From NCBI RefSeq assembly GCF_017833035.1, contig NZ_JAFIBM010000001.1, positions 62,001 to 126,000 of the forward strand: 64,000 nucleotides of DNA, given 5' to 3'. Below are positions 1 through 7,729 of this stretch, in pieces. Position numbers and translations under genes: made by a program. The stretch is from Frigoribacterium sp. PvP032 (GTDB taxonomy: Bacteria > Actinomycetota > Actinomycetes > Actinomycetales > Microbacteriaceae). The first letter of the stretch is position 1. Each line of letters opens with the position of its first letter. The notes beneath the pieces are model-generated. The model searched no databases and had not been told where the DNA came from. It saw only the letters and a program-made list of their open reading frames with translations.

Positions 1-41
1 GCCTCCTGCATGCCGCGCCCGCGCCTCACACCGCCAGTGCT

Positions 42-111
42 CGAGGGCGGGTCTTCTGCGTCGAGGGCGGGTACCTGCCGACCCGCCCTCGACGCAGAAG
101 ACCCGCCCTCG
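42..111. repeat. Family 1 palindrome (GAGGGCGGGT), copy 1
   Basis: Perfect inverted repeat with 31-bp arms around an 8-nt centre. Each arm holds two direct copies of CGAGGGCGGGT separated by about 10 nt, so the element contains four units, two in each orientation. Related elements lie at 28527-28610, 29473-29542 and 37808-37878. It lies upstream of the sigma factor gene and has no T tract, so it is not a typical terminator. Confidence 0.95.
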
Positions 112-190
112 GCGACGCACGCCGAACTTTCTCGACGATTTCTGTCAGACCTGAGCGATCTGCGACATTCCTGTAGTGAGGGGGGCAGAC

Positions 191-736
191 ATGGACATGA
201 CGACGGAGAACGACTCCGACCTCGTCCGACGCACGTCGGGCGGGGACGAGCGGGCGTTGTCGGAGATCTTCGACCGCTGGGCGCCGACGCTGACGCGCTA
301 CGCGTGGGCGCTGGCCGACAGCAAGATGGACGTGGAGGAGATCGTGCAGGACACGCTCGTCACCCTCTGGCGCCGATCCGCCGAGATCACGCTGCACGAC
401 GGCTCGCTGCTGCCGTGGCTCCTCGTGGCCTGCCGCAACCACGCGCTGAACCTGAGGCGCAAGCGGCAGCGCGCCGAGGCGGACGAGCTGCCCGCCGAGC
501 TGATCGCCCCTGCCGACGACGACGCCCAGGAGGCGCGCGAACGGCTCCGCTGGGTCCGCGCCGAGATCGAGGCGCTCAGCCCCGTCGACCAGCAGATCTG
601 CGAGCTGTGCCTGATCGAGGGCCGCAGCTACGCCGAGGCCGCGAAGCTGCTCGGGCTGAGCGTCGGCGCCCTGACACAACGGGTCTCCCGCACCCGGACA
701 CGACTGAGGAAGGCGGTGATCCGCGATGGACGTTGA
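191..736 (+). CDS. ECF-type RNA polymerase sigma factor
   Basis: Sigma-70 family factor of the extracytoplasmic function group, directing RNA polymerase to a stress regulon. Region 2 lies at about residues 15-85 (core-binding and -10 recognition, with DVEEIVQDTLVTLW), followed by a short linker and a C-terminal region 4 helix-turn-helix (about 115-170, GRSYAEAAKLLGLSVGALTQ). The ATG at 191 was preferred to the in-frame GTG at 176 because the GAGGGGGG between them is a well-placed Shine-Dalgarno sequence. The gene overlaps the next by 11 nt, so the two are translated together. The next product is a single-pass membrane protein and may be its regulator, although no recognisable anti-sigma domain is visible. 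Confidence 0.93.
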   Translation: MDMTTENDSDLVRRTSGGDERALSEIFDRWAPTLTRYAWALADSKMDVEEIVQDTLVTLWRRSAEITLHDGSLLPWLLVACRNHALNLRRKRQRAEADELPAELIAPADDDAQEARERLRWVRAEIEALSPVDQQICELCLIEGRSYAEAAKLLGLSVGALTQRVSRTRTRLRKAVIRDGR

Positions 737-2033
737 GCCCCCCACCGGAGACGACCTGAACCGCATGCTCGTCTCGATGAAGCAGGACGTGCTGCGCCGC
801 GCCGCTGCCGAGCCCCCCGCACGACGACGCCCCTGGGCCCGTCGCCACCTCGGCCTCACCCTCGGCCTCGTCGCCCTGCTCGGCATCGGGGGCGCAGGAG
901 GTGCGCTCGCGCTGGTCCTGCCGTCGCCGTTCCAGGCAGCGCCGGCCGCCACGCCGTCGAGCACGCCGTCGACCACGCCGACCGTGCGCCCGACCCCGAC
1001 CCCGACGGCGACGGCCGCCCCGGTCGAGCCGGCACAGCCCGCGGTGCCGTCCGCGGCCCTCGGCATCGACTGCGCGACCCTGGGAGAGCGCATCGGCGTG
1101 ACGTCGATCGGGCTCTCGGCGACGCCGGACGGCCCCGGGACCCTGTACTTCACTGCCGAGCAGGCTGCCGAGCGCCAAGCCGGCGTCAGCACCTGCGGCT
1201 GGTCGGGACCGGGGACCGGCCAGGGGCGAGCGGCCCGACTCGAGCTGACCATCGCTCCGGCCGGCGAGCGCGGCAGGGAGTGGATCTCCGGGCTGCGGCA
1301 GTCAGGCCTCGAGGACTACGGGATCGGGGACGCGTCGGCCTTCACGTGCGACCTGTCGCTGGTCTCCGGGTGCAACACGACGTTCGTCGTCGGTTCGTGG
1401 TGGGTGGAGACGACCAACTGGGATCTCCAGACGGCCGATTCGTACGAGACCGACCCCGAGCTCCTCGTCCCCGTGGCGGACGCGCTCGCGGACCTGCTCG
1501 CCGGGACGCCCCCCGGAGCGGCATGGTCTCCTCCTGCGACCTCGTGGTCGGAGACGACCTGCGAGGACCTCGCGGCCGCGGACGTCGGGGCTGCGGTAGG
1601 GACCCCGGAGATGGGGTCCGCCGGCGACCAGACCTATCGCGACTCGGGCCGGGGCATCAGGCAGACGCAGCTCGACGACCTGGTCTGCGACTGGAGCGCC
1701 CGCACCGAGGCCGGGCTGCCCGACACCGTGGGCCCCGACCAGATCCAGCTCGTGTACCTCCACGTCGCCCCAGGGAGCGGCTGGGCGTACGGCGCCGAGA
1801 CCGAGGACGGCGACGCGGTCGCGGTCCGCGGTGCGGAGTCGGCGACCTGGGCCTGCGCGGTGGACACCTATGACCAGGACTCCTGTCAGCTCGACCTGCT
1901 CGTCGACGGGACCTGGTTGCGGATCTCGGGCGTGACCGGGTACGGCGACGTCGGACGCGAACGGGTCGGATCCCTCGTCTCGGCGGCCGAGGCGGTCCTG
2001 GCCGCCCAGGCCGCCGCCTCCGGACGGGGCTAG
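726..2033 (+). CDS. Membrane-anchored extracytoplasmic protein, co-transcribed with the sigma factor
   Basis: Protein of 435 residues of unrecognised family. A cytoplasmic N-terminus of about 42 residues, rich in Arg and Pro, is followed by one transmembrane helix (about 43-66), a Thr/Pro-rich linker (about 75-115) and a long external part with several cysteines and Trp-rich stretches, probably two related halves. The topology suits a membrane partner of an ECF sigma factor: the short inner tail could bind sigma while the outer part senses a signal. That role is inferred only from the 11-nt overlap and topology. No ZAS motif (HxxxCxxC) of classic zinc anti-sigma factors is seen in the tail. 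Confidence 0.75.
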   Translation: MDVEPPTGDDLNRMLVSMKQDVLRRAAAEPPARRRPWARRHLGLTLGLVALLGIGGAGGALALVLPSPFQAAPAATPSSTPSTTPTVRPTPTPTATAAPVEPAQPAVPSAALGIDCATLGERIGVTSIGLSATPDGPGTLYFTAEQAAERQAGVSTCGWSGPGTGQGRAARLELTIAPAGERGREWISGLRQSGLEDYGIGDASAFTCDLSLVSGCNTTFVVGSWWVETTNWDLQTADSYETDPELLVPVADALADLLAGTPPGAAWSPPATSWSETTCEDLAAADVGAAVGTPEMGSAGDQTYRDSGRGIRQTQLDDLVCDWSARTEAGLPDTVGPDQIQLVYLHVAPGSGWAYGAETEDGDAVAVRGAESATWACAVDTYDQDSCQLDLLVDGTWLRISGVTGYGDVGRERVGSLVSAAEAVLAAQAAASGRG

Positions 2034-2228
2034 TCCGAGTCTGAGCAGCCTCCGTCGGGGGCAGCCCCTGCGGGGGCACGGAGACCATCCGGGGCGGGGG
2101 CGCCGGACGGGCCGGTCGTCGGGGAGGGGCGACCGGCAGAGGGGGGAACACGCGGGAGCGCCGGGTCGAGCACGAGGGGCATCGACCCGCCGCTCCCGTC
2201 GCGGCGTCTGCGGCGCGCCGGGCCGCGC

Positions 2229-3692
2229 TCAGCCGCGGTCGAGCACCAGCGTCGGCGACAGCCCGGCGGCGGCGTCCGCGGCGACGGTCCCGGTCCGCGC
2301 GAAGTCCGCCCAGATCTGCCGGACCCGGCGCCCGAGGCGGTCGACCTCCGCCCAGTCGGACGTGCCCAGCAGGGCCGACGTGCCCCACGCCTCCTTCGTG
2401 CCCAGCAGCAGCGGCAGATCGGTGATGTGCGCGGCGCCGTAGCGGCTGTCGCGCGGCGCCCAGCTCAGCTCGTACCGCACGGCCCGCCCCCCGGAGGCGC
2501 GGTGCCGGGCGACGAAGCGGCGTGCGTCGCGTCCGTACACGGCCCCGGTCGTCGCCCGGACGAGCACACGGCGCACGAGCCCGCCCACGACCGGCAGGCT
2601 CGTCAGCACGTCGAGCGGACGGACGAGCGGCACGTAGAGCCCGGTCTCCTCCGACGTCGCGCCCATCAGCAGGTCGACGTGCGGGGCGACGTCGCGCCAG
2701 GCGGCGTCGCGGTCCTCCTCGGCGGGCAGCGGCGCCCGGCCGTACTGCGGACCGAAGGGCATCCCGCCGCGCAGCCCGAACCGGAGGGCGACCCGCTCGG
2801 CGAGGGGCTGTCCGGCGAGCAGCTCCTCGACGGTCGCGTCGGGGGCGGGCGCGCCGGTGACGCGCAGCATCGCCTTCGTCATCGCCGACCGGCCCCGGTC
2901 GAGCCCGAGCGGAGCGCTCTGCACGATCGCCCGGCGGAACAGCCCGCGAGCACCGTCGCTGATCATCAGGTGCGCGATCGAGTCACCGCCCGACGACTGC
3001 CCGAAGAGGGTCACCGTGTCGGCGTCGCCCCCGAACGCGTCGATGGTGTCGTGCACCCACCTCACCGCCTCGAGCTGGTCGAGCAGCCCGAGGTTCGACG
3101 GCACCTGCTCGCCGTCGCCGAGGAACCCGAACACGCCCAGCCGGTAGGTCACCGTCACGACGACGACCCGCTGCTCGACCACGAGCGAGCGCGGGTCGTA
3201 GACGGCGAGGTCGCCGGCCCCGTTGACGTAGGCGCCTCCGTGGATCCACACCATCACGGGCAGCCGCTCCCCCGGGGCGAGGTCGGCGGGCAGCGTGATC
3301 GACAGGGCCTGGCAGTGCTCGGAGTCGACCATGCCGCGGGCGGCGTCGTCGAACAGCACCTGCATCGAGGGCGACGAGAGCTGGGGCGAGGCAGGCGCCC
3401 GGTCGAACGCGAGCAACGGCACGGGCTGCCCGTCGTCGTCGACCGCAGGAGGTGCGGGCCGGGGAGCCTCGAACCGCTCGGCCACCGCGTACGGCACGCC
3501 GAGCACCCGCACCACGTCGCCGTCGACGCGCCCGACGACGGTGCCGACCCGCGTCTCGAAGGTGCGCGTCGCGGCTGCGCCGGCCGTGCCGGCCGCAGTC
3601 GCGCCGACCTCGCCGGCCGCTGCGGACGCTGCGGCCGCTGCGGACGCGGACGCGGGTGTCTCGGGGGTGCGGGTCTCGGGTGCGCTGCTCAC
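2229..3692 (-). CDS. Carboxylesterase type B family hydrolase
   Basis: Alpha/beta hydrolase of the carboxylesterase/lipase B family, hydrolysing carboxylic esters. Seen directly: the oxyanion-hole segment VWIHGGAYVNGAG (about residues 147-159) and the nucleophile elbow FGQSSGGD (Ser in GxSxG, about residue 227), both typical spacing for the family. Length 487 is normal. The first 40 residues are an unusual Ala/Thr-rich low-complexity run with no signal peptide hydrophobic core. A TAGCGT hexamer ends 6 nt before the GTG start, suggesting a leaderless transcript. The substrate cannot be predicted. The gene stands alone, downstream of lysG on the same strand but separated by a palindromic repeat. 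Confidence 0.9.
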   Translation of the reverse strand: MSSAPETRTPETPASASAAAAASAAAGEVGATAAGTAGAAATRTFETRVGTVVGRVDGDVVRVLGVPYAVAERFEAPRPAPPAVDDDGQPVPLLAFDRAPASPQLSSPSMQVLFDDAARGMVDSEHCQALSITLPADLAPGERLPVMVWIHGGAYVNGAGDLAVYDPRSLVVEQRVVVVTVTYRLGVFGFLGDGEQVPSNLGLLDQLEAVRWVHDTIDAFGGDADTVTLFGQSSGGDSIAHLMISDGARGLFRRAIVQSAPLGLDRGRSAMTKAMLRVTGAPAPDATVEELLAGQPLAERVALRFGLRGGMPFGPQYGRAPLPAEEDRDAAWRDVAPHVDLLMGATSEETGLYVPLVRPLDVLTSLPVVGGLVRRVLVRATTGAVYGRDARRFVARHRASGGRAVRYELSWAPRDSRYGAAHITDLPLLLGTKEAWGTSALLGTSDWAEVDRLGRRVRQIWADFARTGTVAADAAAGLSPTLVLDRG

Positions 3693-3753
3693 CGGCTCAC
3701 GCTACGCGCGCCTCCTGCGCCCACGGGCGCCGGCCCCGACGAGCTCCGACTGC

Positions 3754-3819
3754 GAGACCCCGCGAACCCGCGCAGACCCCTCGGCGCGCACGAGGGTCCG
3801 CGCGGGTTCGCCGGGTCTC
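3754..3819. repeat. Family 2 palindrome (GAACCCGCGC), copy 1
   Basis: Inverted repeat with arms of about 29 bp, beginning GAGACCC and containing GCGAACCCGCGC, around a 7-nt centre. Similar elements lie at 15915-15986 and 17111-17179. It sits between the esterase start and the lysG stop. Confidence 0.9.
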
Positions 3820-3853
3820 GACGTCAGCGCAGGCGGAGACGAGGAGGCGCCCC

Positions 3854-4789
3854 TCACGCCGGCAGCAGCACCTCCGCCGCCGACCGCCGCACCGACTCGG
3901 TCAGCGTGTCGAGCAGCCGCGACGACAGCGCCCAGCGCTGCCAGTACAGCGCGAGATCGACGTGCTCGCCGGGCGCGAGCTCGACGAGCGACCCGTCGGC
4001 GAGCAGGTCGAGGCACTGCGCCTCGGGCAGCAGTCCCCAGCCGAGGCCGAGCCGGGCGGCCCGGGCGAAGTCGGCCGACGACGGGACGAACGTGCGGGGC
4101 GGCCGTGGGTCGTAGCCGAGCGACGCCCGGAGGAACCCGCGCTGCAGCTGGTCCGACCGGTCGAAGTCGAGCATCGGGGCGGCGTCGACGCGGCCCATGG
4201 TCGGCACTCCCCCGAGCCAGCGGTCGACGAAGCCCGGGCTCGCGACGGCGCGGTACCGCATCAGCCCGAGCGGCTCGGACGAGCAGCCCTGCAGCGGCTC
4301 CCTGGTCGACGTGACCGCGGCGAGGACGGTCCCCGAGCGCAGCAGCGAGGTCGTGTTCTCCTGGTCCTCGCGGTGCAGGTCGAAGACGGCGCCCACCCCC
4401 GGCGGCAGTGCGGCGAGCGCCTCCAGGAACCACGTCGCGAGCGAGTCGGCGTTGACCGCCACGGCGATCGACGTGCTCGGCCCACCGGCACCGCCGAGCC
4501 CTCCGGCACCCCCGGCACCTGCTCCGCCGCCGGCGCCCAGCTCGACCGCGGCGTCGTCGGCGAGCAGCTGCACCTGCCGGGCGTAGCGGAGCACGACGTC
4601 CCCGGCTGCGGTCGTCACGACGGGCGTGGTGCGCTGCACGAGCACCTGCCCCGCCGTGCGCTCGAGCTGCTTGATGCGCTGCGACACGGCCGACTGGGTC
4701 ATGTGCAGCCGCTGGGCCGCCGCCTCGAAGGTCCCCTCGTCGACGAGGGCGCGGAGGGTGACGAGGTGGTCCGAGGCGAAGGTGATCAT
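3854..4789 (-). CDS. lysG: LysR-family regulator of the ArgP/LysG group
   Basis: Transcriptional activator that, in this family, senses lysine or arginine and induces a LysE-type exporter. The N-terminal winged helix-turn-helix (residues 1-60, FEAAAQRLHMTQSAVSQRIK) is followed by a substrate-binding domain; 311 residues is standard. It is divergent from the lysE gene, the diagnostic arrangement. TAAGCT ends 6 nt before the ATG, so the mRNA is probably leaderless. The central linker carries an unusual Gly/Ala-rich insert (about residues 98-115). The identification rests on the divergent pair and the characteristic N-terminus. Confidence 0.9.
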   Translation of the reverse strand: MITFASDHLVTLRALVDEGTFEAAAQRLHMTQSAVSQRIKQLERTAGQVLVQRTTPVVTTAAGDVVLRYARQVQLLADDAAVELGAGGGAGAGGAGGLGGAGGPSTSIAVAVNADSLATWFLEALAALPPGVGAVFDLHREDQENTTSLLRSGTVLAAVTSTREPLQGCSSEPLGLMRYRAVASPGFVDRWLGGVPTMGRVDAAPMLDFDRSDQLQRGFLRASLGYDPRPPRTFVPSSADFARAARLGLGWGLLPEAQCLDLLADGSLVELAPGEHVDLALYWQRWALSSRLLDTLTESVRRSAAEVLLPA

Positions 4790-4801
4790 CAGCAGAGCTT
4801 A

Positions 4802-4837
4802 TGCAGCATCACGAACATGAGCTAGAGAGATGCTGCA
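4802..4837. promoter_or_regulatory. Dyad in the lysG-lysE intergenic region, probable LysG box
   Basis: TGCAGCATC and its exact complement GATGCTGCA are separated by 18 nt in the 69-bp divergent promoter region. LysR regulators bind such dyads. It lies upstream of the putative -10 TAGCGT (4847-4852) of lysE, where an activator would act. Confidence 0.65.
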
Positions 4838-4858
4838 CCTCGTCCCTAGCGTCGTGAC

Positions 4859-5491
4859 GTGACCTTTTCCTCCCTCCTGCTGCCCGCCCTGTTCGGCATG
4901 GGCACCGGCCTCGCCCTCATCGTCGCGATCGGCGCCCAGAACGCCTACGTGCTCAAGGTCGGCCTGCAGGGCGTCAACCGGGTGATCCTCCCCGTCATCG
5001 CCGTCTGCGCAGCGAGCGACGCCGTGCTGATAATCGCCGGGGTGGCCGGCGTCGGGGCCCTGATCGCCGCCGCGCCCCAGGCCCTCCTGGTGGTCCGGAT
5101 CGTCGGGGCCGCGTTCCTCCTCGTCTACGCGGGGTTCGCCGCGAAGCGCGCGATCCGGCCGTCCGGTGCACTGCAGGCCGAGGGAGGCGCGGTGCAGCCG
5201 AGCAGGAAGACCGCCGTCGTCACCGTGCTCGCCCTCACCTGGCTGAACCCGCACACCTACCTCGACACGATCGTGTTCCTCGGCTCGGTGGCCAACCAGC
5301 AGCCGGGCGACCTCCGCTGGTGGTGGGCAGGCGGTGCCATCGCGGGCAGCTTCCTGTGGTTCGCGGTGCTGGGCCTCGGCTCCCGCCTCCTCAAGCCGTT
5401 CTTCGCGAAGCCGTCGTCGTGGCGCGTGCTCGACGGGCTGATCGCCGTGGTGATGACGGCGCTGGGGCTGCGGCTGCTGCTGGGCGCGTGA
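4859..5491 (+). CDS. lysE: LysE-family amino acid exporter (lysine/arginine)
   Basis: Integral membrane exporter of basic amino acids in the LysE/ArgO family. About six hydrophobic segments are visible in 210 residues, and the family signature near the N-terminus (GTGLALIVAIGAQNAYVLK) is intact, as is the central LTWLNPHTYLDT motif. Paired with divergent lysG, which should induce it when lysine or arginine accumulates. No Shine-Dalgarno sequence precedes the GTG start, but TAGCGT ends 6 nt upstream, so translation is probably leaderless. Confidence 0.95.
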   Translation: MTFSSLLLPALFGMGTGLALIVAIGAQNAYVLKVGLQGVNRVILPVIAVCAASDAVLIIAGVAGVGALIAAAPQALLVVRIVGAAFLLVYAGFAAKRAIRPSGALQAEGGAVQPSRKTAVVTVLALTWLNPHTYLDTIVFLGSVANQQPGDLRWWWAGGAIAGSFLWFAVLGLGSRLLKPFFAKPSSWRVLDGLIAVVMTALGLRLLLGA

Positions 5492-5529
5492 CGGCTGGCC
5501 GCCGAACGAACGGCGCCCGACGCGTTGTT

Positions 5530-5558
5530 TTGAACTATTCAAGAAAGCGAGCTAGAGT
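5530..5558 (+). promoter_or_regulatory. Promoter of the GxYVS-repeat protein gene
   Basis: TTGAAC and TAGAGT are separated by exactly 17 bp, a good housekeeping promoter. The -35 lies within the short palindrome TTGAACTATTCAA, a possible repressor site. The predicted transcript has a leader of about 70 nt in which GGAGACGAG (from about 5573) can pair with CTCGTCTCC just upstream of the ribosome binding site. Confidence 0.6.
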
Positions 5559-5636
5559 GGTGCTCACGCCGACGGAGACGAGCACCTCGCCCTCATCCAA
5601 CCGGCAGTCCTCGTCTCCCTGAACGAGGAGGCCCCC

Positions 5637-5894
5637 ATGGACCGCACCGCATCGACCACCCCCGCCCAGCCGTTCCCGCTCGGCGGCCGCTACGTCAGCA
5701 CCACCCGCCGCGACGAGCCGATCGGCTCGTACGTGTCGACCGCTCACCGTGACGCCGTCACGATCGGCGCCTACGTGTCGCCGTCGGTGCAGCGCACCTC
5801 GCTCGGCCGCTACGTCCGCGCCCAGCTGAGCGCCCTGAGCACTCGCACCTCGACCGTGCGCACGCACACCGGCTCGATCGTCCTCGGCCGCTAG
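5637..5894 (+). CDS. Small repeat protein with four GxYV units
   Basis: Protein of 85 residues with no recognised domain. The motif [LI]G.YV[ST] recurs four times: LGGRYVST, IGSYVST, IGAYVSP and LGRYVRA, spaced 13-19 residues apart, with Arg/Thr-rich linkers and a similar C-terminal GSIVLGR. No signal peptide or membrane segment is present and the product is basic. AGGAGG lies 7 nt before the ATG, and promoter and terminator flank it, so it is probably a well-expressed monocistronic gene. The regular repeat suggests a small beta-structured or assembly-forming protein, but the function is unknown. Confidence 0.8.
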   Translation: MDRTASTTPAQPFPLGGRYVSTTRRDEPIGSYVSTAHRDAVTIGAYVSPSVQRTSLGRYVRAQLSALSTRTSTVRTHTGSIVLGR

Positions 5895-5907
5895 GCCACC
5901 ACGACGA

Positions 5908-5968
5908 ACGACCCCGTCCCCGGATGACCGGCCCCCTCATGGGGCGATCGTCCGAAGGGCGGGGTCGT
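5908..5968 (+). terminator. Hairpin downstream of the repeat-protein gene
   Basis: ACGACCCCG (5908-5916) pairs with CGGGGTCGT (5960-5968), with an inner GCCCC/GGGGC stem. It lies between convergent genes and could serve both strands. There is no strong T run. Confidence 0.6.
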
Positions 5969-6005
5969 CCTGCATCCGGGCCGGAGCCCTCGAGTCGCGT
6001 CGTGC

Positions 6006-6266
6006 CTAGCGGACCGCGTCCGAGCCGGTCACGCCCGTGCCGCTCGTGCCGGTGCCGTCGGTCGGCGCAGGTCCGCCGCCCGCCCGGGGCACGCTCTCCG
6101 TGCCGTCCTGCTCAGAGGACTCGGCGTCGGCGTCGACGCCCTCCGCGTCGCGGAAGGCGCCCTGCTGCCCGAGCGGGGACCGGCCGTCGGACTCGACCCC
6201 CGAGCCTGCGTCGAGGTCCGTCTCGGTGGTCGCGTCGTCGTCGTGCGCGTGCGTGCTGTCGCTCAT
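6006..6266 (-). CDS. Small acidic hypothetical protein
   Basis: Protein of 86 residues, strongly acidic and Gly/Ser/Thr-rich, apparently unstructured, with no hydrophobic segment and no recognised family. The ATG follows a GAGAGGCC Shine-Dalgarno-like stretch. Codon use fits the surroundings. It could be a stress-related disordered protein, but nothing in the sequence shows a function. Convergent with the repeat-protein gene. Confidence 0.55.
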   Translation of the reverse strand: MSDSTHAHDDDATTETDLDAGSGVESDGRSPLGQQGAFRDAEGVDADAESSEQDGTESVPRAGGGPAPTDGTGTSGTGVTGSDAVR

Positions 6267-6460
6267 GTCTGGCCTCTCGCTCGTGTCGTCCCGTGCAGTC
6301 GCCCCGATGTCGGGGCTGTCGTGGTCGTTCCACTCTGCCCCGGAGGCGCGGACCGGGACCCAGGGAGGCGTCGCCCGCGCAGCAGCGCCGGTCTCCGCAG
6401 CGCCGTCCCCGCAGCCCGCCTGAGCGGGTGTCGCCCGCCGATCCGAGCAGCCGGTGCGGG

Positions 6461-7051
6461 CTAGTGCCGCGCGAGGAACGCCAGCGTCCGCTCCGTCAGG
6501 AGCGCTGCCGCCTCCGGCTGGTACGCGGCCAGCGACGAGTCGGCGAAGAGGTGCTCGCTGCCCGGGTAGACGAACAGCTCGGCGTCGGCGGCAGGGTCGT
6601 CCGCACGCAGCTGTGCGACGAGCTCGCGGGCGGCGTCGAGGTCGCCCTCGTCGGCGAAGAACGGGTCGTGCTCCATGCCGTGCACCTGCAGGGCAAGCCC
6701 GGCCGGCCAGGTGCCGAACTCAGCGGCGGGCACGCAGGCGTGGAAGAACAGGGCGCCGCGGGCGCCGGGACGCGACTGGGCGAGGTGCTGCGCGGGCAGC
6801 ACGCCCAGCGAGAAGCCGGCGTAGACGACGTCGGCGTCGAAGTCGGCAGCCGAGCGGACGCCGCGGGCGGCGATCTCGCCGACGCCGATGCCGTGCACGA
6901 ACTCGAGCCCCTCGTCGATCGAGTCGAAGGTGCGGCCCTCGTACAGGTCGGGCGTGTGCACGACGTGGCCGGCGGCCCGCAGCGCGTCGGCGAAGGCGAC
7001 GACCCCGCGGGTCAGACCCTGGGCGTGGTGGAACAGGACGACCTCGGTCAC
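6461..7051 (-). CDS. Dienelactone hydrolase family protein
   Basis: Alpha/beta hydrolase of 196 residues in the dienelactone hydrolase family. The nucleophile elbow reads AGFSLG (about residue 80), so Ser replaces the Cys of classical dienelactone hydrolase. The late acid/base part includes PGSEHLFAD with the probable catalytic His. Soluble, with no signal peptide. The natural substrate is not predictable, and no aromatic-degradation genes are nearby. The GTG start gives a normal N-terminus ending in the first beta strand (TEVVLFHHAQG). Confidence 0.88.
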   Translation of the reverse strand: MTEVVLFHHAQGLTRGVVAFADALRAAGHVVHTPDLYEGRTFDSIDEGLEFVHGIGVGEIAARGVRSAADFDADVVYAGFSLGVLPAQHLAQSRPGARGALFFHACVPAAEFGTWPAGLALQVHGMEHDPFFADEGDLDAARELVAQLRADDPAADAELFVYPGSEHLFADSSLAAYQPEAAALLTERTLAFLARH

Positions 7052-7146
7052 GGCTGCGCGCCTCCTCGACTGCCGCCTGCCTGGTGCGCGACGGTCGTCA
7101 CGACCCTAGCCCGAGCCCAGGACACTGCCGCCAGCGGCGCGGGAGG

Positions 7147-7431
7147 TCAGCGGTGCCGACGGCGACGGCGTGCCGGACGGTCCGCCGAGAAGAGCGGGAC
7201 GACGGGAGCCAGCGGCCGGTCGTCGAGGGACGGAGCCGTCGCGTGCGCCTCGTCGGGCGGCACGTCGCCGGCCCCGACGCTCGTGTCGTCGTCGATCACG
7301 AGCCCGGCGATCTCCGCGCCGAGGGGGACCAGGTCCTCCAGCGACGCGAGCAGCCGGAGGCGGTCGTCGCCTTCGCGGTCGCGGCGCACGACGGGCGACT
7401 CGTCACGACGCCACAGCACGTAGCCCTTCAC
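7147..7431 (-). CDS. Hypothetical protein, 94 residues
   Basis: Unrecognised small soluble protein. The N-terminal half (KGYVLWRRDESPVV, then a predicted helix LRLLASLEDLVPLG and an acidic segment) looks structured, whereas the C-terminus is a poly-Arg tail (RRRRRHR). A GAGGGGG stretch precedes the GTG start. Length and codon use support a real gene, but no function can be given. Confidence 0.55.
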   Translation of the reverse strand: MKGYVLWRRDESPVVRRDREGDDRLRLLASLEDLVPLGAEIAGLVIDDDTSVGAGDVPPDEAHATAPSLDDRPLAPVVPLFSADRPARRRRRHR

Positions 7432-7729
7432 GATGTACCCCCTCGACCGTCCGCTCGTGCGGGGTCCTCTGATCCGGTGACGACGACCCTACGCCGCTGG
7501 CCGTCTCCCGGCCCGGGCGCACGGGCCGAGCTGCCCGTCCCGCCGCCACCTCGGTCGCTCGCGACAGCCCCTCGAGGGGTTCGACAACACCCGTTGCGCA
7601 GGCTGCAGAACGGTGTCCGACAGGCCCTCGCAGGCGAGTAGCCTGACACGGGCGGAGGAACCAGCCGCCTGCAGATCGGGGTCACCGGCGACCTCCGCCC
7701 AGTACCGAGCACCCCGCAGGAGCACCCTC

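Noticed and set aside
42-111. Family 1 element as an insertion sequence or its terminal repeat
   Set aside because: No transposase gene, target duplication or paired ends at a fixed distance can be seen; a REP-like element fits better.
10-759. ORF overlapping the sigma factor gene in another frame
   Set aside because: Arg/Pro-rich shadow translation; the sigma factor frame has clear domains and codon bias.
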